The notes under the pieces are model-generated. The model was not told the origin of the DNA. It was given only the letters and a program-made list of their open reading frames with translations, and ran no database searches. The position numbers were made by a program, and so were the translations under genes. This document shows positions 1 to 7,121 of a stretch of 34,162 nt of DNA, piece by piece. Position 1 is the stretch's first letter. Each line of letters begins with the position of its first letter. The stretch is from Xenophilus azovorans DSM 13620 (GTDB lineage Bacteria; Pseudomonadota; Gammaproteobacteria; Burkholderiales; Burkholderiaceae_C). The stretch is taken from the NCBI RefSeq assembly GCF_000745855.1, contig NZ_JQKD01000049.1, forward strand, positions 1 through 34,162. Reading direction: 5' to 3'.

Positions 1-73
1 AGAGATAGTGTGCACGTGTCCACCAACAGTCGTAGTGGATACGAGCATCCTTTGCTCCTAAGCCGCATTCAAG

Positions 74-1807
74 ATGGGTTTGCCGGACGCATACGTCGAG
101 ACGATGCTGCGCGAGGCGATGGCCCGACGGTCCGCGTTGCGCCTTGTTGCCACCGGGTGGCTCGGTGCCGAGGTACCCCGTGACGAATTGGTGAATGACC
201 AGCCTGCCTCCAAGACCTTAGTGCTTGACGTCGGCGAGACCCTGCATGGCAGGTCGCTCGGCCCAGTCTTCGGCCCCCTGCACCTTCGTCTTAACTCACT
301 TGCGTTCATTGAAGAGGGTCAGTTCTCGGACTGCATGTTCTTCCGGGACTCGACTCGGCGGGTCGCGGTGGTCGCACCGTTCCCTGGGGTGACGGTTCCG
401 GTCGCTTCACTGATGATTGACAAGGCAGAAGCCGAAGCTATCCGCGTGGTCTTGGCCGCAAAGCTCACCCCTGCCTCGAAGGCAACCAGTTCGATGTCTC
501 CGACTAACGACGTATCAAACGGCGCGCTGGTATCGACCATTACTGATGCGATCAGGCGAACGGTCATGGGACCGGCACACAAGCACTTGGGCACGCGGAC
601 GAGCGCAATGCTGGAGGTGTTCTACAGCAAGAAGACGAAATGGGCGCCTTCGACTCGCGAGCAGAACATGCGGATGTGCGCGGTCTTTGTCGAGCTGATG
701 GACGATCCGGTGGTCGGTGCGATTGATCGCGACATGATCTTCGAGTTCACGCGGAAATTGTTGCGCTTGCCCCAAGACCTGAGAAATGTCCGAACCAAGC
801 ACCCGGGCTTGTCGCTTAAGAAATTATCGGAATTGGCTGAAAAAGAGGGCTGGCCGACGCAGAACGAAGCCCGCGCTGCGCGCTACATCGCCAAGATCGG
901 AGAGGCATTTGTTTGGGCCACAAAGAATGACTACATGCTGAAAAACCCGGCCGCCAACGCCGCGCCCGAGCAAGTCTCAGCAGTCCGAGGCCAAGACAAG
1001 CGGGAGCTTTTTGGAGAAGATGTTTTAGGGCAAATTTTTTCCGCCGACTGGTTTTCGCGCGGAGGCGGCGAAAAAACGACCAGAGGTGTTTATCACTATT
1101 TTCAACCCTTTTACTACTGGATTCCGCTTTTGGGCCTTTACACTGGCGCCCGTATAAATGAGCTGAGTCAGCTGTACCTAAAAGATCTTGTTCAAACAAA
1201 AAACGGCACTTGGTACATCGATTTCAACCTCGAAGGGGAAGGAAAAATCGATGCTGATGGAGGGCAACCCCAGTCCAAGGCAGACAACAGGGCGAACGAC
1301 AAGCGGCTGAAAACTGTAGCGGCTCGTCGCATCATTCCACTTCACCCCGCTTTGACCACCTTAGGTCTTCCCGAGTATGCCAAATCCTTGTCTGCGCTTG
1401 GAGAGCAACGGCTCTTCCCCGAGCTGAAACATGACCGCCTGAAGGGCTATGGCAAATATGCGGGCCAGTGGTTCAATGAGCGGTACCTTGGCAGGCAGCT
1501 GAAAATCACACGAGACTCGACACAGACCTTTCACTCATTTCGGCACACGTTTCTGACCGCGTGCGACAGGTTGGAAATGACGGACCGAATCAGAAATGAG
1601 ATCGCAGGTCACGTTCGTGGCGAGGGGCAAGGCCCCACCGTGTACATCAAGGATCGCAATGCGGATTTGCTGGCCCCGCACGTCGCGCAGCTGGTTTTCG
1701 CACTTCCTCATATAGCGCCCTTTGATTGCGCTGAAGGAATTAAAGCATTGGTCGATGCAAAAAGTAGAAAAGCAAAGGCAGTCGCTCAGAAGCGGCGACA
1801 TCAATAG
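74..1807 (+). CDS. Tyrosine recombinase / site-specific integrase
   Basis: Phage- or island-type integrase of 577 residues that would catalyse strand exchange through a tyrosine-DNA intermediate. The C-terminal catalytic domain carries the family set: Arg360 in TGARINE, the H487-x-x-R490 box in HSFRHTF, His513 in AGHVRG and the nucleophile Tyr524 in TVYIKD. A middle helical segment (about 170-300) resembles the core-binding domain. An in-frame stop at 59-61 limits the gene to the ATG at 74. The usual N-terminal DNA-binding segment is hard to recognise, so the original start may have been lost or may lie beyond a frameshift. Frame 1 is open upstream to the window edge. Base composition is clearly more A/T-rich than the genes beyond 12 kb, which fits transferred DNA. 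Family assignment is firm. The attachment site is not seen. Confidence 0.9.
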   Translation: MGLPDAYVETMLREAMARRSALRLVATGWLGAEVPRDELVNDQPASKTLVLDVGETLHGRSLGPVFGPLHLRLNSLAFIEEGQFSDCMFFRDSTRRVAVVAPFPGVTVPVASLMIDKAEAEAIRVVLAAKLTPASKATSSMSPTNDVSNGALVSTITDAIRRTVMGPAHKHLGTRTSAMLEVFYSKKTKWAPSTREQNMRMCAVFVELMDDPVVGAIDRDMIFEFTRKLLRLPQDLRNVRTKHPGLSLKKLSELAEKEGWPTQNEARAARYIAKIGEAFVWATKNDYMLKNPAANAAPEQVSAVRGQDKRELFGEDVLGQIFSADWFSRGGGEKTTRGVYHYFQPFYYWIPLLGLYTGARINELSQLYLKDLVQTKNGTWYIDFNLEGEGKIDADGGQPQSKADNRANDKRLKTVAARRIIPLHPALTTLGLPEYAKSLSALGEQRLFPELKHDRLKGYGKYAGQWFNERYLGRQLKITRDSTQTFHSFRHTFLTACDRLEMTDRIRNEIAGHVRGEGQGPTVYIKDRNADLLAPHVAQLVFALPHIAPFDCAEGIKALVDAKSRKAKAVAQKRRHQ

Positions 1808-1867
1808 GCTGCCGAGACGCGAGGGTGGATTGGGTTTTTGAATTTAATATTTTAAGCTCTTGATGAC

Positions 1868-1899
1868 TACAATTTGATATTCGCTATCGAATCAAATTG
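1868..1899 (+). promoter_or_regulatory. Operator-like inverted repeat over a -10 box, upstream of the XRE-like gene
   Basis: Arms CAATTTGAT (1870-1878) and ATCAAATTG (1891-1899) are perfect complements. Inside them a TCG/CGA pair encloses CTAT, with a 2-base bulge on the left side. A possible -10 box, TACAAT (1868-1873), overlaps the left arm. The ribosome-binding site of the next gene starts 8 bases after the right arm. This is the expected place for autoregulation by the small HTH protein. Binding is inferred. Confidence 0.6.
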
Positions 1900-1918
1900 C
1901 AGCATAAAGGAGCATAAA

Positions 1919-2314
1919 TTGGAGCATACCCAGATCGCCGGTTCGGTCGCAAGATTTATTGAGCGCCGCCTAACTGAATCCAGCTGTGAGCGTTCCCAAA
2001 TTGCAGCGCGCTGCGGCTTCAGGGACCTCAAAGTTCTCACCATGATCGCAACGGGGGTAGCCAAGTTGCCGATCAAAAAGATCGGCGTGTTGGCTGAGGC
2101 ACTGGGCGCCGATCCCGCCCACCTCCTGCGCCTCGTCCTGGCCGAGTACCTTCCCGACGTCTGGGAGGCCATCGAGGCGCACCTGCCCTCCACGGTTCTG
2201 ACCACCAACGAACTGGAGCTTGTGAAGGCATACAGGCAGATCACCGGAGATAGCGACGCATCACCGGCCGCGATCGACCGCAACGCGGCGGTATCCGCCA
2301 TCGTGGTGGCGTGA
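1919..2314 (+). CDS. Small XRE-like helix-turn-helix regulator
   Basis: Predicted DNA-binding protein of 131 residues. The central part (roughly residues 20-65) has the pattern of XRE/Cro-type proteins seen on phages and islands: SQIAARCGF, then a recognition-helix region ending in ATGVAKLPIKKIGVLAEALG, then DPAHLLRLVLAEY. I chose the TTG at 1919 because AAGGAG lies six bases before it (1907-1912). An earlier in-frame TTG at 1874 would put the palindromic operator inside the coding sequence and has no ribosome-binding site. The next gene starts 13 bases downstream, so the two are probably one transcript. The likely role is repression of its own promoter or of element functions. The HTH assignment is by pattern and not certain. 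Confidence 0.65.
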   Translation: MEHTQIAGSVARFIERRLTESSCERSQIAARCGFRDLKVLTMIATGVAKLPIKKIGVLAEALGADPAHLLRLVLAEYLPDVWEAIEAHLPSTVLTTNELELVKAYRQITGDSDASPAAIDRNAAVSAIVVA

Positions 2315-2327
2315 TGAAGGGCACACG

Positions 2328-2747
2328 ATGAAGTCATCCGACAGGTCCGCTACCGCTGTGCGCTTCGCCGTCCGGTTTCTGCTTGAGGAACCCGACGGGG
2401 GATGGTGCAACTATCCACTCACCCAGGGCCTCGCAGCCTACCAAGAAAAGCTCCGGTTGCCCGCCCTCGCCAACGAAACCGTGCGCGTCGCATTCGCTCA
2501 TCTCGCACGCGGCAACGACGGGATACAGCGCCTCGACCGTCTGAGCGTGGGAACGCTTCGGCTCAACGCGGCCGGTCAGGTCGACGAGGACAACATGATG
2601 GCGGAAATCATCGCGCGGATCGACCCGGCCCCCGAGCCGATCGACTTCGGCCTGACGGCGACGGTGCCGGTCAGCGTGCTCGACGTCCAGGCCATCTGCC
2701 GCTGTATCGGCGTGGAAGTACCTGCGAGGTTCCAGCTGGCGCCCTGA
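2328..2747 (+). CDS. Hypothetical protein in operon with the XRE-like regulator
   Basis: Unrecognised soluble protein of 139 residues with no signal peptide or membrane segment. GAAGGG at 2316-2320 gives the ATG at 2328 a good ribosome-binding site, and the gene lies 13 bases after the regulator, so co-transcription is likely. Visible features are an acidic stretch near residues 80-100 (VDEDNMMAEIIARIDPAPEP) and a Cys pair in the C-terminal part (QAICRCIGVEV). The C-terminal end resembles a short helix-turn-helix-like unit (VSVLDVQAICRCIGVEVP), but this is too weak to name. It may be an element-specific accessory or regulatory partner. No function is claimed. Confidence 0.6.
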   Translation: MKSSDRSATAVRFAVRFLLEEPDGGWCNYPLTQGLAAYQEKLRLPALANETVRVAFAHLARGNDGIQRLDRLSVGTLRLNAAGQVDEDNMMAEIIARIDPAPEPIDFGLTATVPVSVLDVQAICRCIGVEVPARFQLAP

Positions 2748-3051
2748 CGCAAGGAAAGGAAGGGGGCTTCTCGCCCTCTGGTCGATCTATAAGGATGGGG
2801 CCGGAAGCTCCCGATTGAGGACTGCTGCACCTCCAGCCCTCTCTCGCCGGTCTAGGACTTCCCTCCTCCTGCGACGTGAGTGAATGTTAGCTTTCTGTGA
2901 GGGTCCAATCACTCCGGCCACTCACATCCAAGGTACTTGCACTCACTTCCTCGCCGATGCAACACCTTCCTTGGCGCGGCCCCGGCGGCATCCTAGATTC
3001 GCTGTTCACACACAGGACGGTCGTCCTAGACCGTGAACACCAAGAGGTCCG
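2748..3051. promoter_or_regulatory. Gene-free region with repeats before the serine recombinase (possible res/att region)
   Basis: I see no gene in these 304 bases. They contain three copies of TCCTAGA: inverted at 2851-2857, direct at 2991-2997 and 3024-3030. The copy at 3023-3032 (GTCCTAGACC) is matched as an exact reverse complement at 2849-2858. ACGGTC (3017-3022) and GACCGT (3029-3034) flank the last copy. GTTCAC (3004-3009) and GTGAAC (3033-3038) form a further pair. CACTCAC occurs at 2919-2925 and 2940-2946, with the inverse GTGAGTG at 2876-2882. Repeats of this kind directly upstream of a resolvase gene suggest recombinase binding sites or an operator. Confidence 0.5.
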
Positions 3052-3810
3052 ATGAGCAAGAACACCGTCGTCACGTACTACCGGGTCAGCACCGCCCGTC
3101 AGGGCGCCTCCGGGCTGGGCCTGGAGGCTCAGAAGCAGGCCGTGATGGGATACGTCACAGAACGCGCCAAAACGGTCGTAGGCGAGTTTGTTGAGGTCGA
3201 GACAGGCAAGGGTGCCAACCCGCTCGAAAAGCGCCCAGAGCTGCGCCAGGCCCTTGAGCTATGCCGTCGTACAGGCGCGACCCTGCTGATCGCCAAGCTC
3301 GACCGGCTCGCCCGCAACGTGCACTTCGTGTCGGGCTTGATCGAGACCGGCGTCGACTTCGTCGCCGCAGACATGCCGTCCGCGAACAAGGTCATGATCC
3401 AGATGCACGCCGTAATGAGCGAGTGGGAGCGAGACCAGATCAGCGAGCGCACACGCGCCGCCCTTGCGGCGGCAAAGACTCGCGGGGTGGTCTTGGGCGC
3501 CACCGGCCCTGACAATCTCCGCCGGCACACGGCTGAGCGTCAGGCCTATGCTGACGTATTCGCGACTCGACTGTCGGGCGTGCTGGCCGGCTTCAAGGCA
3601 CGTCGTCTTACTCAGCGGGACATGGTGAAGGAGCTGAACCTTGCTGGCGTCAAGGCACCGGGTGGTGGGCGGTGGCATCTTGCTCAACTGAATCGAGTTC
3701 TCCAGCGTATCAACAGGCTCCAAGAAGCTCCCAGCCCCGTTGAGGCTGGCCTAGCTGGTCCAGTCCAGGAGATGGCAAGCAACAAGAAAGATAAGTCAGT
3801 GGTGAATTAA
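3052..3810 (+). CDS. Serine recombinase (resolvase/invertase family)
   Basis: Site-specific recombinase of 252 residues. The N-terminal catalytic domain (about 1-145) is typical: TYYRVSTARQ contains Arg11 and the nucleophile Ser13, followed by GLEAQ, then LLIAKLDRLARN, and further on SEWERDQISERTRAALAAAK, which forms the linking helix. The C-terminal part (about 170-230) contains an HTH-like segment (LTQRDMVKELNLAGVKAPGGGRWH) in the manner of small resolvases and plasmid recombinases. It lacks the large domain of phage serine integrases. The start is the ATG at 3052, which the upstream repeat region abuts. It may resolve element multimers or act in DNA inversion. It converges on the gene at 3918-4856. 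Confidence 0.9.
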   Translation: MSKNTVVTYYRVSTARQGASGLGLEAQKQAVMGYVTERAKTVVGEFVEVETGKGANPLEKRPELRQALELCRRTGATLLIAKLDRLARNVHFVSGLIETGVDFVAADMPSANKVMIQMHAVMSEWERDQISERTRAALAAAKTRGVVLGATGPDNLRRHTAERQAYADVFATRLSGVLAGFKARRLTQRDMVKELNLAGVKAPGGGRWHLAQLNRVLQRINRLQEAPSPVEAGLAGPVQEMASNKKDKSVVN

Positions 3811-3917
3811 TAGGTAAGAGGGCGGCGGTTCCATTTCCTGTGTCCAAAGGGACTTAGGCAGCAAGCGGCCCCGGCGAATCCGTGCGAATGACTCGCCTTG
3901 AACTGCCCTGCCAGCAC

Positions 3918-4856
3918 CTATCTACGGATCACCAACGACCGCATCCGATGGTCAAGTTCCCGAAGCGCGTCGTACGCCAACGCGTTCAGGATCACATCCG
4001 CGCAGGTCGCCTTGGAGTAGAGCCGCTTGCCCCGTCCGGCCCTTGGTCGCTCACGCCGCTCCCCAATCTGGTCAACATGTTCTGCGCCGGCGCGAACGTA
4101 TGGCGGCAGCTTCGACTTGAGCGTCCGAAACCGGAAGAACTTGGCCAGCCGGGTGAGCGGCCGCGCCTTCCACTCGCTGAGCGGGCGCGCCTCTTGCCCC
4201 TGGATTCTCAGCTCGGTCCTAGCTCGGCGCTGATCGACCGGGAGCTGCAATCGCTCGCCGTTGCGCGTATCCGTGTCCTTCACGTACATGTGTTGATATA
4301 GGTCATCCCTGTCTCGATGGCCTACCCCGACGTTGAAGTCCTCAATGAGCCGACGAGTAAGCCACGGGTAGGAGGCGATCTCCTGCACCTCGCCTGTCCA
4401 CCTGAAGACGCGGCAATTGCGAGATACCAGGCACGTCGCGAACTTGTAGAAGCGTGCGGTCATCTCGACCAACTCGTTGCGATCCCCGGACCGGCTGTAG
4501 GCATCCAGCGCGATCTCAATGGCGTGGACGACAGGGGGATCGGACAACGGATGATCGTGCGTGAACTTCGCGAGACGCTGGTCGACGTCTGCCCAGCTGG
4601 TCGGGTCTTGGAACTTGACGATAAACGACGTTGCCGCGCGCCCTGGCCCTTCGTCCACCGCCGTGACGTGAGATGCGCCCGTCCGCGACCTGACAGTGTC
4701 GAAGTTACTGGACCGCTGGCTGGAGATGCGGATCGCGATCCAGTCAACCACGGCGCGGAATCGAAGGTGCTGATAGCAGCACGTGTGGAGTGAATGCTGC
4801 GGTGGCGGACGAAGGCTTGGGTGCATGGCGTCGAGTTCTCCGGAAAAATTGAACAT
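3918..4856 (-). CDS. Putative element replication-type protein (family uncertain)
   Basis: Protein of 312 residues that I cannot place firmly. After a weakly conserved N-terminal segment of about 33 residues, the conserved-looking part begins at FRAVVDWIAIRI. It continues with SWADVDQRLAKF, HAIEIALDAYS, RFYKFATCLVSRNCRVF, DLYQHMYVKDTDT, RRARTELRIQGQ and a basic C-terminal region. From memory this layout resembles proteins annotated as replication or rolling-circle initiation factors on small elements of Burkholderiales. I see no definitive endonuclease motif, so that is a guess. It sits among element genes, is convergent with the serine recombinase, and has an inverted repeat just upstream of its start (4864-4907). 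The start codon could lie further in. Confidence 0.5.
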   Translation of the reverse strand: MFNFSGELDAMHPSLRPPPQHSLHTCCYQHLRFRAVVDWIAIRISSQRSSNFDTVRSRTGASHVTAVDEGPGRAATSFIVKFQDPTSWADVDQRLAKFTHDHPLSDPPVVHAIEIALDAYSRSGDRNELVEMTARFYKFATCLVSRNCRVFRWTGEVQEIASYPWLTRRLIEDFNVGVGHRDRDDLYQHMYVKDTDTRNGERLQLPVDQRRARTELRIQGQEARPLSEWKARPLTRLAKFFRFRTLKSKLPPYVRAGAEHVDQIGERRERPRAGRGKRLYSKATCADVILNALAYDALRELDHRMRSLVIRR

Positions 4857-5311
4857 GCGCCCTAGTATTGGGAGATCGCCGCTATCTTTACGGTAGTCCG
4901 CAATACTGCCTATAAGAAAGATGCTCGACGGCCTAGATCGCCCTATGAGGCTGCCACGAACACAGCATGTAGGGAGGTACCAGCGTGGCTTTGGCGGTCG
5001 TTTGGCACCGCCTTTTGGGGCCAGAACGTCGAATCTCCAAGGTGTGACGTCTTCGTCGACGTTGCGCTAGGGTGCCAAGGCTCGCGCCTCCACGGGGCCG
5101 CCGCGCGCGACCACCGCACATACGAAGGCTGGCAGGGCCTGGCCCGCTAGTGCTTGGCGATGCTCGTTCAACACGGCATCCAAGAGGTCCACGAAGCAGG
5201 CCGACCACTACACTCCCACCGGCGCCGGCCCCCTGGCTCGTTGACCGGCCGGCTCAGGGTGCATCACCTTTGCATCGGCGCCGACAGCGACACAATCATT
5301 GAAAAGAAGCC
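4857..5311. other. 455-base gene-free stretch
   Basis: I find no convincing gene. The stretch contains the promoter side of the leftward gene, including the pair AGTATTG (4864-4870) and CAATACT (4901-4907), a hairpin with a T-run at 4993-5016, and GC palindromes CCGGCGCCGG (5219-5228) and CCGGCCGG (5245-5252). An open frame at 5072-5302 has a low-complexity Pro/Arg-rich product and no ribosome-binding site, so I do not call it. The region may be eroded coding DNA of the integrated element. Confidence 0.5.
4993..5016 (+). terminator. Possible Rho-independent terminator
   Basis: Stem GGCGGT (4993-4998) pairs with ACCGCC (5007-5012) around an 8-base loop, followed by TTTT. The stem is short (6 bp), and no called gene on the plus strand ends just before it. 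It may be a relic of a lost gene or may insulate the nuclease fragment downstream. Confidence 0.35.
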
Positions 5312-5815
5312 ATGATTCGAACGATCCTTCAACAATACCGTGGCGAGTCTGCTTACAACCGCGACCTCGGTGACCGCTTCGAGCGGCCAATGAAGGCGTA
5401 CCTCAAGCTCGATCCGCAGTACGTCGCCCTGTTCTCGGATGTCTGGCTCTGGAAAGACTGGCCCGAACGCGAGGCCTTGGGCTACAAGGCCCCAGACACC
5501 GGTATCGACTTGGTGGCGAAGTTACGTGAGGAAGAGGGCTACTGTGCGATCCAGTGCAAGTTCTACGACGCACCGATCCCCCTGGGCGATCTCGGCAGCT
5601 TCTTTACCCTCTCGGGCAAGGGAGGGTGTTTGAGAAAGAACCTGGGCATCACCGTGCTGCCCGCGACCTATCTGAATGACGTGGACATGCGCGGTTTGGT
5701 GAGCATCCCGCTGACACCGGTCTCCAGCCGAACAATCGGTACATGCCGGCTGCGCACGCGCAAGCTGTCGCCTGCCGCACAGAAGTTCTGGGACATGCTG
5801 CATGCGCAGCGCTGA
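5312..5815 (+). pseudogene. Chimera: truncated Mrr-like restriction nuclease fused to a LysR C-terminal fragment
   Basis: An open frame of 167 residues made of two unrelated pieces. Residues 1-~103 match the N-terminal PD-(D/E)XK nuclease domain of large restriction helicases (type ISP-like or DEAD/DEAH family). D66 lies in DTGIDLVA and Q81-x-K83 in YCAIQCKFY, followed by the SFFTLSGK turn. The helicase and methylase parts are missing. From about residue 110 the sequence is the end of a LysR effector domain: LGITVLPATYL, then SRTIGTCRLRTRKLSPAAQKFWDML. The junction lies near 5618-5645. This is best explained by insertion or deletion that joined an element gene to the remains of a chromosomal regulator. 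A folded active protein is unlikely, although the frame is intact and has a weak AAGAAG site before the ATG. Confidence 0.7.
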
Positions 5816-5918
5816 AGACGCGGTCTGCGACTGCGGCCGCGCGCAAATGCCTTCGTCCGGTGCTCCGTGGAAAGCAACACAATGACCACACTCTAGCTCT
5901 GCCTGCCCATTGCCTGGC

Positions 5919-6863
5919 TCACCGGCCGGCCCGGACAGCCGGGGACGCGGAAGAGACGCTCTCCAATGCATGCCGCAAGGATTGAATTGCGCCAAGTTCA
6001 GCCGCACCCTTGCGGTACGCGATACCCAGCGGGATGCTCCCCAGTTCAGTTTCCGTCTTGATGAGCGTCAAATCTCCCTGCGCAAGCGCGCCGCGCACAG
6101 TGGACTCGAACGCAGCTGTGAAACCCAGTCCTTGGCGCACCATCGCGAGCGTGCTCGGCACGTTGTGCGTTTCGAAAAACGGGTCCGGCGGCAGAACGCC
6201 GGCTTGCAGCATCGCCCGTTGCAGGAGAATCCGGGCCGAGTAGGGACTCGGCGGCAAAATCCACGGCCGCTCCGCCAGCATGCGCCAGGTCGCGCGCAGC
6301 TTTTTCTCTCCCCGAGGCGCCACGACCACCAGGCGCTCCTCACAAAAGCGCTCGACCACCACGTTCGGGTCATTCAGAACCTCGACCGCCTCCGGTGTCA
6401 GCAGCGCCAGGATGGCGTCGATATCTCCGTGAATCAGCATCTCGGCAAGCGTCACGACGCGCGCCTCGATGAATTGAACCTTCGGAAGCTCGCCTTGCGC
6501 TTTCATCACGCTCAGAGCCAGCGGGACGAAGTGCCACGCAATGAAAGGTGCACTCCCGACACGCAGCGTCGACCGTGGAGGTACCGCGTTGCGAGCACTA
6601 ACGCGAAGACCCGGGACGCGCTCAAGGATGGCGCGTGCGTGGGCGACAAACGATTCGCCGGCTGGAGTCGGCTGCATGCCGTGCGCCGATCTCACAAACA
6701 GAGCGGCACCAGTCAACCGCTCCACCTCGCGCAGGCTCTTGCTGAGCGCGGGAGCACTGGCATGAAGCCGCTCACACGCCGACCGGATGCTCCCGGCCTG
6801 CGCAATGACGCACACAAGCTGCAACTGACGCAGACGAAGGCGATGGAATACGTTCTCGCTCAC
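5919..6863 (-). CDS. LysR-family transcriptional regulator
   Basis: LysR-type regulator of 314 residues. The N-terminal winged HTH is clear: FHRLRLRQLQLVCVIAQAGS, then IRSACERLHASAPALSKSLREVERLTGAALFVRSAHGMQPTPAG. The periplasmic-binding-like effector domain follows, with AMVRQGLGFTAAFES near its end. The GTG at 6863 is chosen because GGGGAAG lies just before it and the HTH then begins at the normal position. An upstream ATG at 6992 would add about 43 residues not expected in the family. It is divergent from the aldolase operon at 7122, with a long inverted repeat in the shared intergenic region. It probably controls that operon in response to the substrate or an intermediate. Confidence 0.9.
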   Translation of the reverse strand: MSENVFHRLRLRQLQLVCVIAQAGSIRSACERLHASAPALSKSLREVERLTGAALFVRSAHGMQPTPAGESFVAHARAILERVPGLRVSARNAVPPRSTLRVGSAPFIAWHFVPLALSVMKAQGELPKVQFIEARVVTLAEMLIHGDIDAILALLTPEAVEVLNDPNVVVERFCEERLVVVAPRGEKKLRATWRMLAERPWILPPSPYSARILLQRAMLQAGVLPPDPFFETHNVPSTLAMVRQGLGFTAAFESTVRGALAQGDLTLIKTETELGSIPLGIAYRKGAAELGAIQSLRHALESVSSASPAVRAGR

Positions 6864-7003
6864 GATGCTTCCCCGTCGCGGCCAAGGCAAGTGGATCGAC
6901 GCGCAGCCAAGTGAGCGCCAAGCCAACGGAAGGCGGCCCAGGATGTGCCTTTGCTTGCCCAACGGCATTAGATCACGAGGGGATGTCCTCACTGGTGCGG
7001 GAT

Positions 7004-7068
7004 TTCGCTAACCAGTTCGAAACGGGAGGGTGTTAACGAACTGTCAACGCGCTCGAACGGTTAGCGAA
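7004..7068. promoter_or_regulatory. Long inverted repeat between LysR gene and aldolase operon
   Basis: TTCGCTAACCAGTTCGA (7004-7020) and TCGAACGGTTAGCGAA (7053-7068) are complementary over 16 bases with one unpaired A in the left arm. The 32-base spacer contains GTTAAC (7032-7037). The right arm ends 53 bases before the aldolase ATG. The position in a divergent LysR promoter and the symmetry suggest a two-site operator bound by a LysR tetramer. A transcript hairpin is the alternative. Confidence 0.65.
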
Positions 7069-7121
7069 TAGCCCTCACGTCCCCCCGAAATTACGATGGC
7101 GAACCCTCAACAAGGACATTT

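Noticed and set aside
5910-6914. Plus-strand frame of 334 codons opposite the LysR gene
   Set aside because: The product is Arg/Gln/His-rich without motifs, whereas the minus strand encodes a full LysR protein.
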